A stretch of 64,000 nt of DNA, taken from Aplysia californica. Its lineage: Eukaryota; Mollusca; Gastropoda; Aplysiida; Aplysiidae. A program made the translations under genes and the position numbers. Below the pieces are notes generated by a model that was given only the letters and a program-made list of their open reading frames with translations, was not told the origin of the DNA and searched no databases. Positions 35,526 to 46,231 of the stretch are shown one piece after another; the stretch's first letter is position 1; every line of letters begins with the position of its first letter. The stretch lies in assembly GCF_000002075.1 (NCBI RefSeq), contig NW_004797276.1, forward strand, positions 2,337,741-2,401,740, in the 5' to 3' direction.

Positions 35526-35857
35526 TCAATGCATACTGTGTCCGAACACAGATTCAAAAGTGAGAGGAGCTGGGTCCATGTACTGCTTGTTCCTGTGATA
35601 CTCTACTCTGCCCACTGCAGCTGCTGGATCTGTGACACCATGCGCTTTACACGCATGTGTCACCACTTGGTACCGCCTTTTGCTGTTAATAGAGCACATG
35701 GCACAGTGGTACAGGCCCACAAACTCCAGGTGTTTCTCTCGCCAGTGACGCTTAAGTCTCACAGTGGTCACTTGGCAGTCTTTTACAGGGCATGTACTTC
35801 TAAAGTCCATCATTCCTCCATATGATGAATATTCTTTCTGAGTGACCCAGTTCATAC
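35526..35857 (-). CDS. Alternative terminal exon T14 (class II fingers, most upstream member)
   Basis: The acceptor ATTTTCCACAG precedes 35857, giving about 110 residues. Finger 1 is at 23-43 (C-P-V-K-D-C, nine residues, H-W-R-E-K-H) and finger 2 at 52-73 (C-A-M-C-x12-H-A-C-K-A-H). A-V-G-R-V-E-Y follows, with tail Y-M-D-P-A-P-L-T-F-E-S-V-F-G. It is the first class II exon reached in transcription, about 5 kb after the last class I exon of the proximal block. Confidence 0.95.
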
Positions 35858-38800
35858 CTGTGGAAAATAATGCTCTGGATGTATGTGCTTAAAAATACAG
35901 TAGACATCTCTTCCCACTACAGTGTGAAATAAATTATTCATTTGTGAAATTAATAATTAAGCAATTGCATGGCATTTTCCCTTCCATATTGTCGAAGAGA
36001 ACTCACTTAAGGGTATAAAAAAGAAGTACAGTAATTATATGAAAAAACAAATCCGCACTAAAACCCCAAGCCACCATGTCTGACAAAATGGACACGTCCA
36101 TGAAAAAAAATCTGTATCTGAAGCCACTATCAATGTTGGAAACATGAAAAAGCACTAACAACGCCACCTAGGACAGGTATCCTCCATTATAAGGAGACCA
36201 GTTTGAAAAGAGTAACAACTTTGATGCTTGAACATTAATTTGCTTTCTTATAAGCTCGACTGTAGTTTCATTCATCTTCGAAACCATACTCTCAAACAAC
36301 ACCGTCTTCCTCACTCCTCCTAACCCTTTTTGTTTTCTCTTCCAGACTCAGGAACACTCACTAATAAAAGCATATTTGTCATGGAAAGCCTTTATTATAA
36401 CCTGTGTTGGTCAGTATTGTGTCTTGTCATCTCGATCAGTAGAGAAACAGACCACATGCTACTGATATAACTTTCACATATCCTCAGGTTGGAAGGGACG
36501 GTCACTTCTGTGCCAGAACAAGGCCTATAGGCTTAGGTGATTATCTGGTCTTATTTTTACAGGTGTTCGAGTCACCAACAGTCTAAACTGAGGTATAAAG
36601 TCATCAATAGCAAAGACGCCTTCAGAACTTGACTTTTAGCCAAGAATTACAAAAATAACAGACATGGAAGTTTTTTCTCCAGATTTCCTTCAAACAGATA
36701 ATTCCCAAATATTTGCAACATGTTACAATCATGCTCATTCCACTGTTGTTTAGTTCATGTTTGAAGGATCTAATCTGACGAGCATCCAATACTCCTTAGT
36801 GCATATTCGGACGAAAAACTAGAGCGTTCTGTTTACCCTAACAGTGTGGTGAAAGTATTTGCTTGTCCAACCCCCCCCCCCGGGAAAAAGCTCCATTAAA
36901 ACAATTCTTGATACAATTATCATGAGGGGTAGAAACAGCAAATGTCCCCATAAAATTTGCAAAAACTTATTGTGTCAAATCCCTGAACACTGGCATCAAC
37001 TTGAAAATATTTCTTGTCAATTGTCTGTCTTGTAAACTACACAGCAAGCAGAATCCCTTATTTCATTTGTCTCCAATTTTTCAACAGTTCTGAAATTGGA
37101 ATAAAACAGATTCAGAAGTGCTCACATTTTTAGAGACACATTTTAAATATTGTGATTTTGTAAAACATAGGATAGTCTGTAGTATTCAAAGCGTGAGCAA
37201 TAATATTTTTACTCAGTAAATGAGCTTTATTGACTGGGATAAAGTAATGTCCACTGGGAGTGAAGAGTGAAGCCACATTATTGTAACAATAGTTCCCAGA
37301 TTTAAAATATATAAACTTGGGTCAAGAGTTAACATGGAAGATCTGGAAAAGCAAATGATGTGCTAGGCACGTTGACCAACTTCTACACAGTGCAAACCAA
37401 CTCTTTGTATTTTTGAAAAAATACTGTGGTTTTTTGGAAAAATACTGTGGTAAGTTACACGGTCGATTTCCTTTTTTTTTCTCCCAAAGAAAATACATGT
37501 AACGGTATAAGAATCAATTATAATTTAAATCCTCATTTAATGTGCTTGGGCACAGTCTGAAGTACATCAGTGCTGTTGGGCTTTTCTCGATACAGAATAT
37601 TCTCAACATGTGTTTATCAGTCAATCAGTAAGGTCAGTAAAGTTCAGCCCAGTTAAAAGGAACGGTTCTTGGAGAAGTGTTACTTCATAAAAATCAATTT
37701 ACATTAAAATATCCCAGCCAGAGACTACTATTCACAGTACTTTTGCTACTCACAAAGTTTTAAACAAAAAATCAAAGTGCAGGAAATAGAAGTTTATGAC
37801 TGAGGTCAAAAGAAGTAGATTCACGAAAGGACAAAAGACAATACTATTAATAAGAAGTGAAAACTGGGACAGTGACTTGCATTACATGAAACTTACAAAT
37901 GGCAATGATAATTTTTTTCCTATCCCCAAAAGAATCCAAAAGTTCTCACAGTTCATTTCTCAACCAAGACTTGATACAAGGTGCCCATCAGCCACCATTT
38001 CTAGGCAAAACTTGAAAGGCTGTAAATAGCCTTGGTTCACGAAGGTCTGGGCTATTTTACTTTATATGTATGCCTTCAGTTTTAACAAAACACAACCAAC
38101 AACTATATTGAGTTAAGAGACAAAAAAATCAGGTGTATGCAATAAAATTTGGCCAAATTTTATTGAAAAAAATTGACACAATGAAGAAGTCAACAATTTT
38201 CATGGCAAAGCATTACTACCATTTACAAACATTGGAAATCTTCTCAACATTTTTTAATCCACAGATTCTCACAGAGTCCAAACCTTGCAAACAACTATAC
38301 ATATGACAGTAATGGTGCCAATAAGAATAACAATATGAATAGTTCATTAACAATACATTGTCAGTCTGTATAGTATTTACTATACAAATATGCAAAAGCT
38401 TTAGTATTCACTATACAAATATGTAAAAGCTTTCAATAGTGAGTTCATATCTCCAGAAAAAGATTTTAAAGGACAAAAATAAACCTACAATACAAGGGTG
38501 AATTGTGACCACTAACACACAGCAAAATGTACCTTGTAACTTACAATCGATGAATTAATACTCAAAATTTGAAAAAGAAAAAGTATTAACAATTCTTTAG
38601 AAAAAGTTTTTTAACAATTGTTTAATCAAGACCTTTCTGTCAGTTTACATGTTTACGATACAGCCAACTCTTAAGGATCCCTGATACTATTTAAACTCAG
38701 TCTACATAAAAATCATTTTGATCAATAAAAAAAATTCATTACCAAAACAATTTACAAAGCCAGCTCTTACGAAAGAGCTAGCAGTGCTATCTGCAGTCTA

Positions 38801-39852
38801 TCATTCAAAAACATTCTTTTTCCAACCATTGAAAGCATTTGAGGAGCTTGCGTCATATCACAGGAAAACCCCCCCCCCCAACATTTTTGTTTTCCAAGGA
38901 CTAAACAGGACAATCAAATTTTATGCATTAAAATATTACGAAAAAACACCAGGGGACAAAGGAAACAGATGAATACTTGCTCACAGAACATCCAATACAG
39001 TACTTTTGATCCCTCTATGAAATGTATTAACTTGAAAAAATTTCCAATCACTGAGGCAATCATAAATATACGGACAGTGTTCAGGTGTAAAAAGCCATAA
39101 TCTTTCTCCAAATGGCCAAGCAAAGTTCAAACTATCTGAACACAATAAAAGACAAATCCCCCCCCCTAAAAAGTTCCATGCAGGCCAGAAGAACCGCTAT
39201 TGCAATACTGAATGCGTTGCATTGAAGATCAACATATCAATGGTGGCATGTTCTAATTGCACAGCTGGTAGTTGGAAAACTTTTAAACATGCACACACAC
39301 AAAAAATCCATTCTGACTTACATGATGAGAGAAAACACAAAAGCCACCCCCACAATATTATTTTTTACATGTTGATTCCTGATTTTCATTGATTGAGGAC
39401 ACGCAGGGCTGACCAACTTTTGCAAAAGTTTGGGGGGGAAAAAAAGTTGACCTGTATGTCTTCATGTTCCAACAGTTGGAGAATAATATAATCCATATTT
39501 GCTTTAAGAACTTATTTTTATACCTCTAGCTGTTATACATGTGAAAATCGAAGTCATTGTTCTTTTTTTTTCTTTTACCCCTTAAAAAAAAGAAAGAAAG
39601 GAGGAAAAAAAACGTGTTACCAATGCTAATAACATATTTCAGACTTCATGAGAATAGACCACAGAACACTTGGAAATACCCCAATACATTTTCTTGCAAA
39701 AATGAATTACACACAGGGCGACTGCCAAAAAACATCTTCCTAATTTTACGGAGGGTGGGGGGGATTCATATTCAAGGGTGTAGATTACATAACACAGATG
39801 GCATGCTCTCTCTCTCTAATATATATACACACATATATAAATATGTGAGTGA
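35858..39852. other. Gap between class II and class I blocks
   Basis: No exon of either class was found. The stretch is AT-rich, with a poly-C run at about 36869-36881 and another near 38870. A 31-bp tandem duplication lies at 38371-38432 (unit with ACTATACAAATATG and AAAAGCTTTAG). It cleanly separates the two exon families. Confidence 0.45.
38371..38432. repeat. Tandem duplication, two ~31-bp units
   Basis: Two adjacent copies of TAGTATT-ACTATACAAATATG-AAAAGCTT differ at a few positions (TTTAC/TTCAC, TGC/TGT). A short local duplication in non-coding DNA. Confidence 0.9.
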
Positions 39853-40262
39853 GGCTGTGTGGTGAAATCAGGCGCTTGTCAAAATATTGAAAGAAAAGAA
39901 ACTGGCTATTTTCCGGAAGTTTGGGGATCTTTCTCCAACTTTTGTTTTTTGGCAACACCTTCCACGTCCATTTAAGTTTAAAGAACAAACTTCTGTGTAG
40001 ATTGTACTGAAAAACGTGAAATAAAACCTAAAAATGTCAATTTTCTGTTTCCACAGATGCTAAGAAAATACCTAACCTTTGGCGGCCATTTTCTAGTTCT
40101 AGCTAATTTTACCTCTGAGACCAGGCGACCCCCACTTCAATCGCAAATATCTCGATTTGAATTCAAGATCACTGGACATTTTTTCATAGAAAGCATCACA
40201 ATTAATGACAATGTCCCTACATGCCCAAAAATTTAAGATCGCCTGATTCCATCACGACGTGA
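39853..40262. mobile_element. Unclassified TIR element, copy 1
   Basis: It begins with TGTGGTGAAATCAGGCG and ends with GCCTGATTCCATCACG, which are imperfect inverted repeats (GTGxTGxAATCAGGC). The interior shares CCAGGCGACCCC, GGCGGCCATTTTCT, TTTGTTTTTTGGC and ATTTCTGTGTxGAT-type blocks with 58125-58570. There is no coding capacity. The copies are clearly diverged, so the insertions are old. No target duplication could be fixed. Confidence 0.75.
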
Positions 40263-40779
40263 CACACATATGTGCGTGTGTGTGTGTTATATTTAACTCA
40301 AAGTAAAAATACACCAAAACACAGACATACATGACAACAATATGCCAATTACTTCTACCCCGGCCAGAATATCAACTGCCAAAGTCTGAATGCCATAATT
40401 CAGATTATACAAACACGCAAAATCTCTTATTTCAGGAACCTAAGCTCATAATAGGGGCTCAAAGTATTTTAATTGAAATGGGCCAAGTGAGAGCAAGAAG
40501 ACCTAAAGGGGGCAGATTGCAGGGATGCTAAGAATTTGTCACTTGAAAAAATAGCTCTAATCGCCCATCCTATGACAAACCTGTTTCTTTTCAGTAACAA
40601 GATATAAAATAAAACCTAGATCACATTTTCACACAAGGTCTGAACCATTGCGCGCCATCCTTATTTAAAAGCTCCCATCAAATCCAGAATTTGGTTCCTA
40701 GTCCTAAGTCTTATCCTCCAGTATGGCATCGAGCACCCCAAGTGCATCCCAATCCCCCTATTTTCCATAGCCAATTTAC

Positions 40780-41045
40780 TCAAATTCCCGGGTCTCTGCT
40801 ATTATATTTAAACCCTAGGCTGTCTTGATGATTTTCTTCAAATTCCCAAGGCGTCCTTGGGGCCTGGCATTCACCCTGCACATGTCTTCGATAATTTGAC
40901 CGGAACCCAAATTTTTTCCCACAAACTGGGCATGAGTAAGGGTAGATTTTATAATGAACACTATTTTTATGCTCTGTCAAATGGAATGCATTTGTCTTGT
41001 AACATCCACAAATGTTACACTGAAACCTTGTTGTATAGCCTAAAC
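40780..41045 (-). CDS. Alternative terminal exon T13 (class I fingers)
   Basis: The acceptor follows a run of about 18 T's on the minus strand, ending TTTTCAG before 41045. About 88 residues. Leader G-L-G-Y-T-T-R-F-Q. Finger 1 is at 10-31 (C-N-I-C-x12-H-K-N-S-V-H), then a 7-residue linker and finger 2 at 39-60 (C-P-V-C-x12-H-x4-C). A 28-residue acidic/polar tail follows. It is the last class I exon of the proximal block, with a short 3' spacer before the 5-kb gap. Confidence 0.94.
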
Positions 41046-41105
41046 CTGAAAAAAAAAAAAAAAAAAAGTTTGATGTACATGACAGTCTGACAGTCATTAA
41101 CATTT

Positions 41106-41326
41106 TCATTTGTGTTGTTCCCCCATATCATTTAAATTTGAATTCATTTTGCACACATACAAATGTCGGTTTCTATTACTTTTATAAGAGAAGCACTTCC
41201 CACAATTTTGACATGAAAAGGGTTGAATTTTGAAATGGACAGCATTCTTGTGGTCAGTCAAAGTATATTGATCTCGCAAAAGTTTTCCACAAATCGAACA
41301 TTGAAATCTTGAAAAGAGGCATCGCC
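41106..41326 (-). CDS. Alternative terminal exon T12 (class I fingers, alternative acceptors)
   Basis: The nearest acceptor, TTCTCCTCAG before 41326, gives about 73 residues. Finger 1 is at 10-31 (C-S-I-C-x12-H-K-N-A-V-H) and finger 2 at 39-59 (C-Q-N-C-x12-H-L-Y-V-C). Upstream, TTTTCAGGTTCAG holds two more AG acceptors six bases apart (exon starts 41365 and 41359), both in the same phase with no stop between. They would add 11 or 13 residues, including a G-S-G-Y leader reminiscent of T13. T12 stops only about 60 bp before the T13 acceptor. Confidence 0.92.
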
Positions 41327-41479
41327 CTGAGGAGAAAAATAAAGTTAGCTTAATATAACCTGAACCTGAAAAAATGCCTGTCAAATTTAGAGCATTACAT
41401 GCTATGATAGTCTTAAAAGAAGCTCTGCAACGTCAGAGCACTCTTAGCTGCAATAGTGATCCACACTTCAAAAAAAAAA

Positions 41480-41679
41480 TCACAGGGGTCTTTTTCCAAC
41501 TGAACACAAAGCTCTGTGCCTCACCATGCTACATTTATGATAAAATCTTTTCCCACAAGTAGGGCAACAATATGGTTGAACATTGTAGTGTTTGCCATTT
41601 ATATGATCTCTCAGATGATAGTTGTCTGTGAACCATTTGCCGCAAATATGGCATCTCTTCTTCAAGCGTACTGGGGGAC
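41480..41679 (-). CDS. Alternative terminal exon T11 (class I fingers)
   Basis: The acceptor TTTTCTCTCCAG precedes 41679, giving about 66 residues. Short basic leader P-P-V-R-L-K-K-R. Finger 1 is at 9-30 (C-H-I-C-x12-H-I-N-G-K-H) and finger 2 at 38-58 (C-P-T-C-x12-H-R-A-L-C). The tail is only eight residues, S-V-G-K-R-P-L. One of the most compact termini. Confidence 0.94.
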
Positions 41680-41865
41680 CTGGAGAGAAAAGAGTTAAAA
41701 TGTCTCCCTAAAAGATACACAGTTTAAACTCTTCAGATGGAGTGTAATAATTTTTCAACCACAACTATTCCATTCACATGTCCAGGGAAGGCAAACAGAA
41801 AAGAAAGGAAACATTTTTCAAAACAAAAAGAAAATTCATGTCTACAAGAACCTGACAATTACACA

Positions 41866-42062
41866 TTACTGACAAAGGGATCCTTTACATATTCTCAAAT
41901 GGCGCATCAAGCTTCTCTTATAACCAAATCCTTTGTTGCACTTTGGGCAAATATGCGTAGCAATTCCAAGATGCACCATATTTATATGTTCGTTTAAATG
42001 GAAGGAGTTTTGAAGGTATCTTCCACACCAACTACACTTGAATCTGGATCCTATATGTGAAC
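41866..42062 (-). CDS. Alternative terminal exon T10 (class I fingers)
   Basis: The acceptor CTTTTTGCAG precedes 42062, giving about 65 residues. Leader G-S-H-I-G-S-R-F-K. Finger 1 is at 10-31 (C-S-W-C-x12-H-I-N-M-V-H) and finger 2 at 39-59 (C-P-K-C-x12-H-L-R-I-C), with G-F-G-Y-K-R-S-L before the second His. The tail has six residues. Confidence 0.94.
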
Positions 42063-42890
42063 CTGCAAAAAGGGAAGATATACTTGCTGTAGAACAATTT
42101 TTTTTTAAACACGAGCCTAAACATATAAACACTTCTTGATTACAGTGCTTGTGAAACAGCCTCAGATCCTTGGAGCTGCATTTATGAACCTAGATTTCCC
42201 AAAAAATTTTAAGACTTAATATTTAAGTCATACTGGAGATGTGCATATCTTTTCAAACATTGCCTCCCTATTAATCCCAGATGCGGGGAGAATGAAACCT
42301 AAACCTGGCAAAATGAAAAAGACAATATCATAAGAACTTGTCCAATTCAAAAAGTAGACATTCCTTTATTGCCTAGAGAGATACACAAGTTTAAAAAAAT
42401 AAATTAAACAGACCTTTACAACTAGTATACAAGCAGTCACATACATGTAACTTCTATCAAGGGACTCTAGAAATGAATGATACAATGTACAAAGGTGCAA
42501 TACTGCAGCTAATATCAAGAGTATGTCACTACACAAACTAGGACAAAAATTGGTGAAGACCAAAAAAAAGAAAAAAAGAAAGAAAGAAAAGAAAAGGCCA
42601 TAGATCAAACTACAGATCACAATAAGACCATGGCTCTCACACTGATGAAAAGATGAGACAAAATTTCCATGATACAAACACTAAGGAAAGTATCAATTAA
42701 AGAACATCTTTAAGTAATCATAAAAGAGAGCTATACACCATTATAAATACATAACTCATTGATTGTTACACTTCTCGGCAACCTATTACATCCTAATAAC
42801 AAAATTATTCTATGCCATATTAAATTAAAGTATGCAAATACAAGTAAATTTACATCCATGGCACTAAATCGTAGTTATCCCCTTGAAACC
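42063..42890. other. Spacer between T9 and T10
   Basis: AT-rich, including an A/G-rich run near 42560-42600. No exon was found. Confidence 0.4.
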
Positions 42891-43102
42891 CTAATAAAAG
42901 CTGCTTTCAGGCGCAAACAATGGTCTGCACATGATGACATGTCTTTTGAGGCTTCGTTTATAGGCAAATCCTTTAGAACAGTGAGGGCACTTGAAGGGAA
43001 ACTTTTTCAAATGAACACCATTCATATGCTCTAGTAAATGATAGGAGTCTGGCAATATTTTTCCACACATACTGCATTGGTTCTTGAGCACTAATGTTCC
43101 AT
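42891..43102 (-). CDS. Alternative terminal exon T9 (class I fingers)
   Basis: The acceptor CCTTTTTCAG precedes 43102; the first bases are AT, so the junction residue is Asp when joined to the 174-bp exon. About 70 residues. Finger 1 is at 10-31 (C-S-M-C-x12-H-M-N-G-V-H) and finger 2 at 39-59 (C-P-H-C-x12-H-V-I-M-C). The F-A-Y-K-R-S-L-K-R recognition region is very like T6 and T10. A poly-C tract lies just upstream in the intron (43157-43173). Confidence 0.94.
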
Positions 43103-43507
43103 CTGAAAAAGGGAAAAGTTCAACAACAACTGTTAAAACTGAGCAGATGAACCCTGACCCCCCCCCCCCCCCCAATGCAAACATAAAGCGACATTTTAAA
43201 AACTCCTTTCAAAACCTATCTAAATTAACCCAAGCCACTCACAACATAAAAGAAAGTGAAAGCGTGTGTATCGACAAAAACGATAACTGTAGCTGTAGAC
43301 TATACTGCAACTATTTTAGTTTCTCCAATAAGTAAACAGCGCAACAAAAACAAAACAAAAAAAACCCCTTTGAATCATCTAAATTGTCCCACAAGGGTTT
43401 GCACAACAACAAAAAAACAAGCTCAAATTATTCTCTACTGCAACTTTTATTTACCATCAAAATAATAAGGACAAAAATACTCTTCAGACAAGTTATAACT
43501 TCAGATC

Positions 43508-43695
43508 TCACATTTTCTGCCTACAAAACAAGAGATGTCGTTGTAGATTTCTTCTGTAACCAAAACTCTTTCCACATTTTTGGCACATAAACTGATTTAG
43601 TTTAAGGTGAACAGCATATATATGTTCCTGGCGTCTGTTGGCGCTGTCAAAGTATTTGCCACATCTTGGACAGGGGCCATGTGAAAGAGCGAGAC
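43508..43695 (-). CDS. Alternative terminal exon T8 (class I fingers)
   Basis: Read from the acceptor TTCCTTTGCAG before 43695. It has 62 residues ending R-Q-K-M and a TGA at 43508. Leader L-A-L-S-H-G-P. Finger 1 is at 9-30 (C-P-R-C-G-K-Y ... H-I-Y-A-V-H), with a 7-residue linker. Finger 2 is at 38-58 (C-Q-K-C-G-K-S-F-G-Y-R-R-N ... H-L-L-F-C). A different frame over the same DNA (43597-43779) is only a shadow. Confidence 0.93.
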
Positions 43696-43929
43696 CTGCA
43701 AAGGAATATGAACTACCTTAGCAGTCAGACAAAGCCTATCCAAGAAAGAAACGTGCCATTTCTGGCTAATGTTTTCCACATAAAGTTTTGGCCTAAAAGC
43801 ACAAAATGCAAACGAGTCAAAGCAATAACAGATTATCCTTATTCGGTGGGCTTTCTAAAAAGTTCCATATGAGCATAGATGGGAAAATAGAGCAGGAGGC
43901 AACGTAAGTTAATGGACAATCTGGGGATA

Positions 43930-44147
43930 TTACAACTGTCCTTTGACGGAATGTGGAAGGGTCCCCAAACAAGTCTTTCTTACATGCCGCATCAAGCTCG
44001 CCTTGTATTTAAACTGTCTTCCACAGTGTTCACAGGCATATGAAAATACATTATAATGCACACTGTTAATGTGCTCCTGCAGGTGAAATTTCCTTAGAAA
44101 GGACCTGCCACAATCTGCACAAGCAAGATCAGTCTGGGCATAACCAT
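43930..44147 (-). CDS. Alternative terminal exon T7 (class I fingers)
   Basis: The acceptor TTTCTTCCTCAG precedes 44147; the junction residue is Asp. About 72 residues. Finger 1 is at 10-31 (C-A-D-C-x12-H-I-N-S-V-H) and finger 2 at 39-60 (C-E-H-C-x12-H-V-R-K-T-C, one residue longer before the last Cys). A short tail follows. Confidence 0.94.
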
Positions 44148-46010
44148 CTGAGGAAGAAACGAGCACACTGATAGTAGTGATAGCACTGCCGCAAACTTAC
44201 TTCAACGCTTGTTTAGTATTTTCCCCCCGTTTTTCAACACACTCATTTGAAAGGCACTTTTCCGCAAAAACAAATACGTTAAATACAAGGAAACTTGCAA
44301 CACTCAGATTTTTAATTCCAACATAATTACTGGGTAAACAATCAGCAACAAAATTTTTGTTGACTCAAAGATAATTGAGCAACATGAATAGCATTTCAAA
44401 ATATATCAAAGAAAGATATGCACGAGCTCAGATTTGTTCAATACATTTTTCATGTGAAAACAGCCCCCCTACACACACACATTTAGTTTAGTTGAAGACA
44501 AATCTTACCTTCAACAAGAGAAAAGGTATGGCCGATGTTAAAGTAGAACTCTATTTTTAAAATTATGTTTTTGAATTTAAGCGCTTAAAAAGTTTGCAAA
44601 GAGGAAATCTAATAAAAGTTAATTTTGAGGCTGTTTTCAAATATAAGAAAAATATACATTTCACCTTTACAGCTCCCACCACATGCTTCTTCATTGCTGT
44701 TTAGACTTGTTTCCTACAATTGTTTTTTGTTTTGTTTGGGGGCGAGGGAGGAATTCTTCCTGTGACTAATGTCATATTTATATTGTGGAAATCAGAAAAC
44801 AGCGGTTACATAACCCCCTTCAACAACCTGCCCTGCCGACCCGCACATGAACAAATTGTGAATAAACCAAGGGCATGTACATTCTACTAGTTTTTGTGCT
44901 GAACATTGTGGAGGTGTGGGAGAGAACCCATAGCTGAGGAACATCGGAACATCTACAAGAAGAAACTGCTATTGAACATAAGTACTCAGAGGTGATTGAG
45001 AGAGAAGCAAAATACGCCAGACAACACACAGAATGAAATGAAAAGAGCATTAGATGCTTCCTGTATTGATTGCCTTCAAAACCCATGGCAACATTCTCCA
45101 CTGAATCCGCTGACCATTCAATGGATCCAAGCTCACTGTAGAACCCAAAGAACAAAATGCTGACAGGTTGGCACAGGAGAGAAGACTGATGGAGCAGATC
45201 GATAAACATTCCTTCTGCTATGATAAGGCAATTATCAAGTCCACTTTCACAAAGGAAACCACAGCATCCCAATTATAACTAATTTGATTACTACAAACAA
45301 GAGATAGCAACAGGTCATACGCTTACAGACTCAGGAGAGGATACAATAGACTGAATGCACCTATGTAAAAGAAGCTAAGGACTGGTCACTCAGAGACAGT
45401 GTAATACAGCACCCATGACCTCTGGACATTTCCCAAAGCTGCCACATGGCCAGAGCCTGTGCTGCTTAAAGACAAGCTTTTAGCAACTTGAGGACCCTTT
45501 GATGGCAGTAGAATTAGAGAGGATACTAGCATTATCACAATAAAGAACAGGGAAGAAAGTGGACACTGGCCGTGACTAACATGCAGATAGTTCCAATACA
45601 ACAGGAAGGAATATTTTTGCTCTCTTGGATAAATAGACCTAAACTTCACCATAACTGATTTTATCTTTATTTCACAAACATCTCGCTTTAGTGGGTGCAG
45701 CTATATTATTTACATTAACGCTCTACCTTTTTCTCTTCGCCATTCACTCTATGAAACAGATAAAAATTCAAACAATATACATTGCATTAAACATGCAAAA
45801 ACCACTAGATGTCTAATTAATCGAAAAATGTCAACCAACTTAAGGACATATAGGCTGGAGTGAATCGAATGTCATGACCAATGAAATACCGCTTCATTCA
45901 CACAAAAGCACCCTTGCAAAAAAAGTCAACACATCCAAATATCAGTAGAAACAGTACAAGGCTTTTCAATAACAAAAAAAACATGCTCAAGTCTTTCAGA
46001 AACACACAGA
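44148..46010. other. Spacer between T6 and T7 with a GC-richer island
   Basis: Bases about 44815-45660 are less AT-rich than the surroundings and hold open stretches on the minus strand (150 codons at 44820-45272 and 88 at 45386-45652). They lack fingers, acceptors in array phase and any domain I recognise. This could be a decayed mobile element or an unrelated non-coding insertion. I do not call a gene. Confidence 0.35.
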
Positions 46011-46231
46011 TCATATGTGCTCTGGTCCTAAAAATCGCCTTGAAGGGTCACAGCTGGTTTCCATATGGCGCTTCAAACTTCTTTTGTAAGCAAATCTCTT
46101 GCCACAGGACTCGCAAGAGAAGGCTAACACCTTAAAGTGCACGCTGTTTTTATGATCGCGTAATTCCCAAGATGAGCGCAATCGCTTCAGACATATATCA
46201 CACTGGTACTTGCAGCGCCAGGATTCTGCAT
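46011..46231 (-). CDS. Alternative terminal exon T6 (class I fingers)
   Basis: Read from the acceptor TTTCTTCTTCAG before 46231. It has 73 residues ending at a TGA at 46011. The junction residue is Asp, then A-E-S-W-R-C-K-Y-Q. Finger 1 is at 11-32 (C-D-I-C-x12-H-K-N-S-V-H) and finger 2 at 40-61 (C-E-S-C-G-K-R-F-A-Y-K-R-S-L ... H-M-E-T-S-C). There is no ATG-led frame of useful length, so it is easily missed by ORF finders. Confidence 0.93.

Noticed and set aside
43597-43779. 60-codon minus-strand frame overlapping T8
   Set aside because: It is a different frame over the T8 exon; the correct frame has both fingers, the right acceptor phase and a stop.
44820-45272. 150-codon minus-strand frame as a secreted or membrane protein
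   Set aside because: No recognisable domain or splice context. The Cys/Ser-rich look is not enough.
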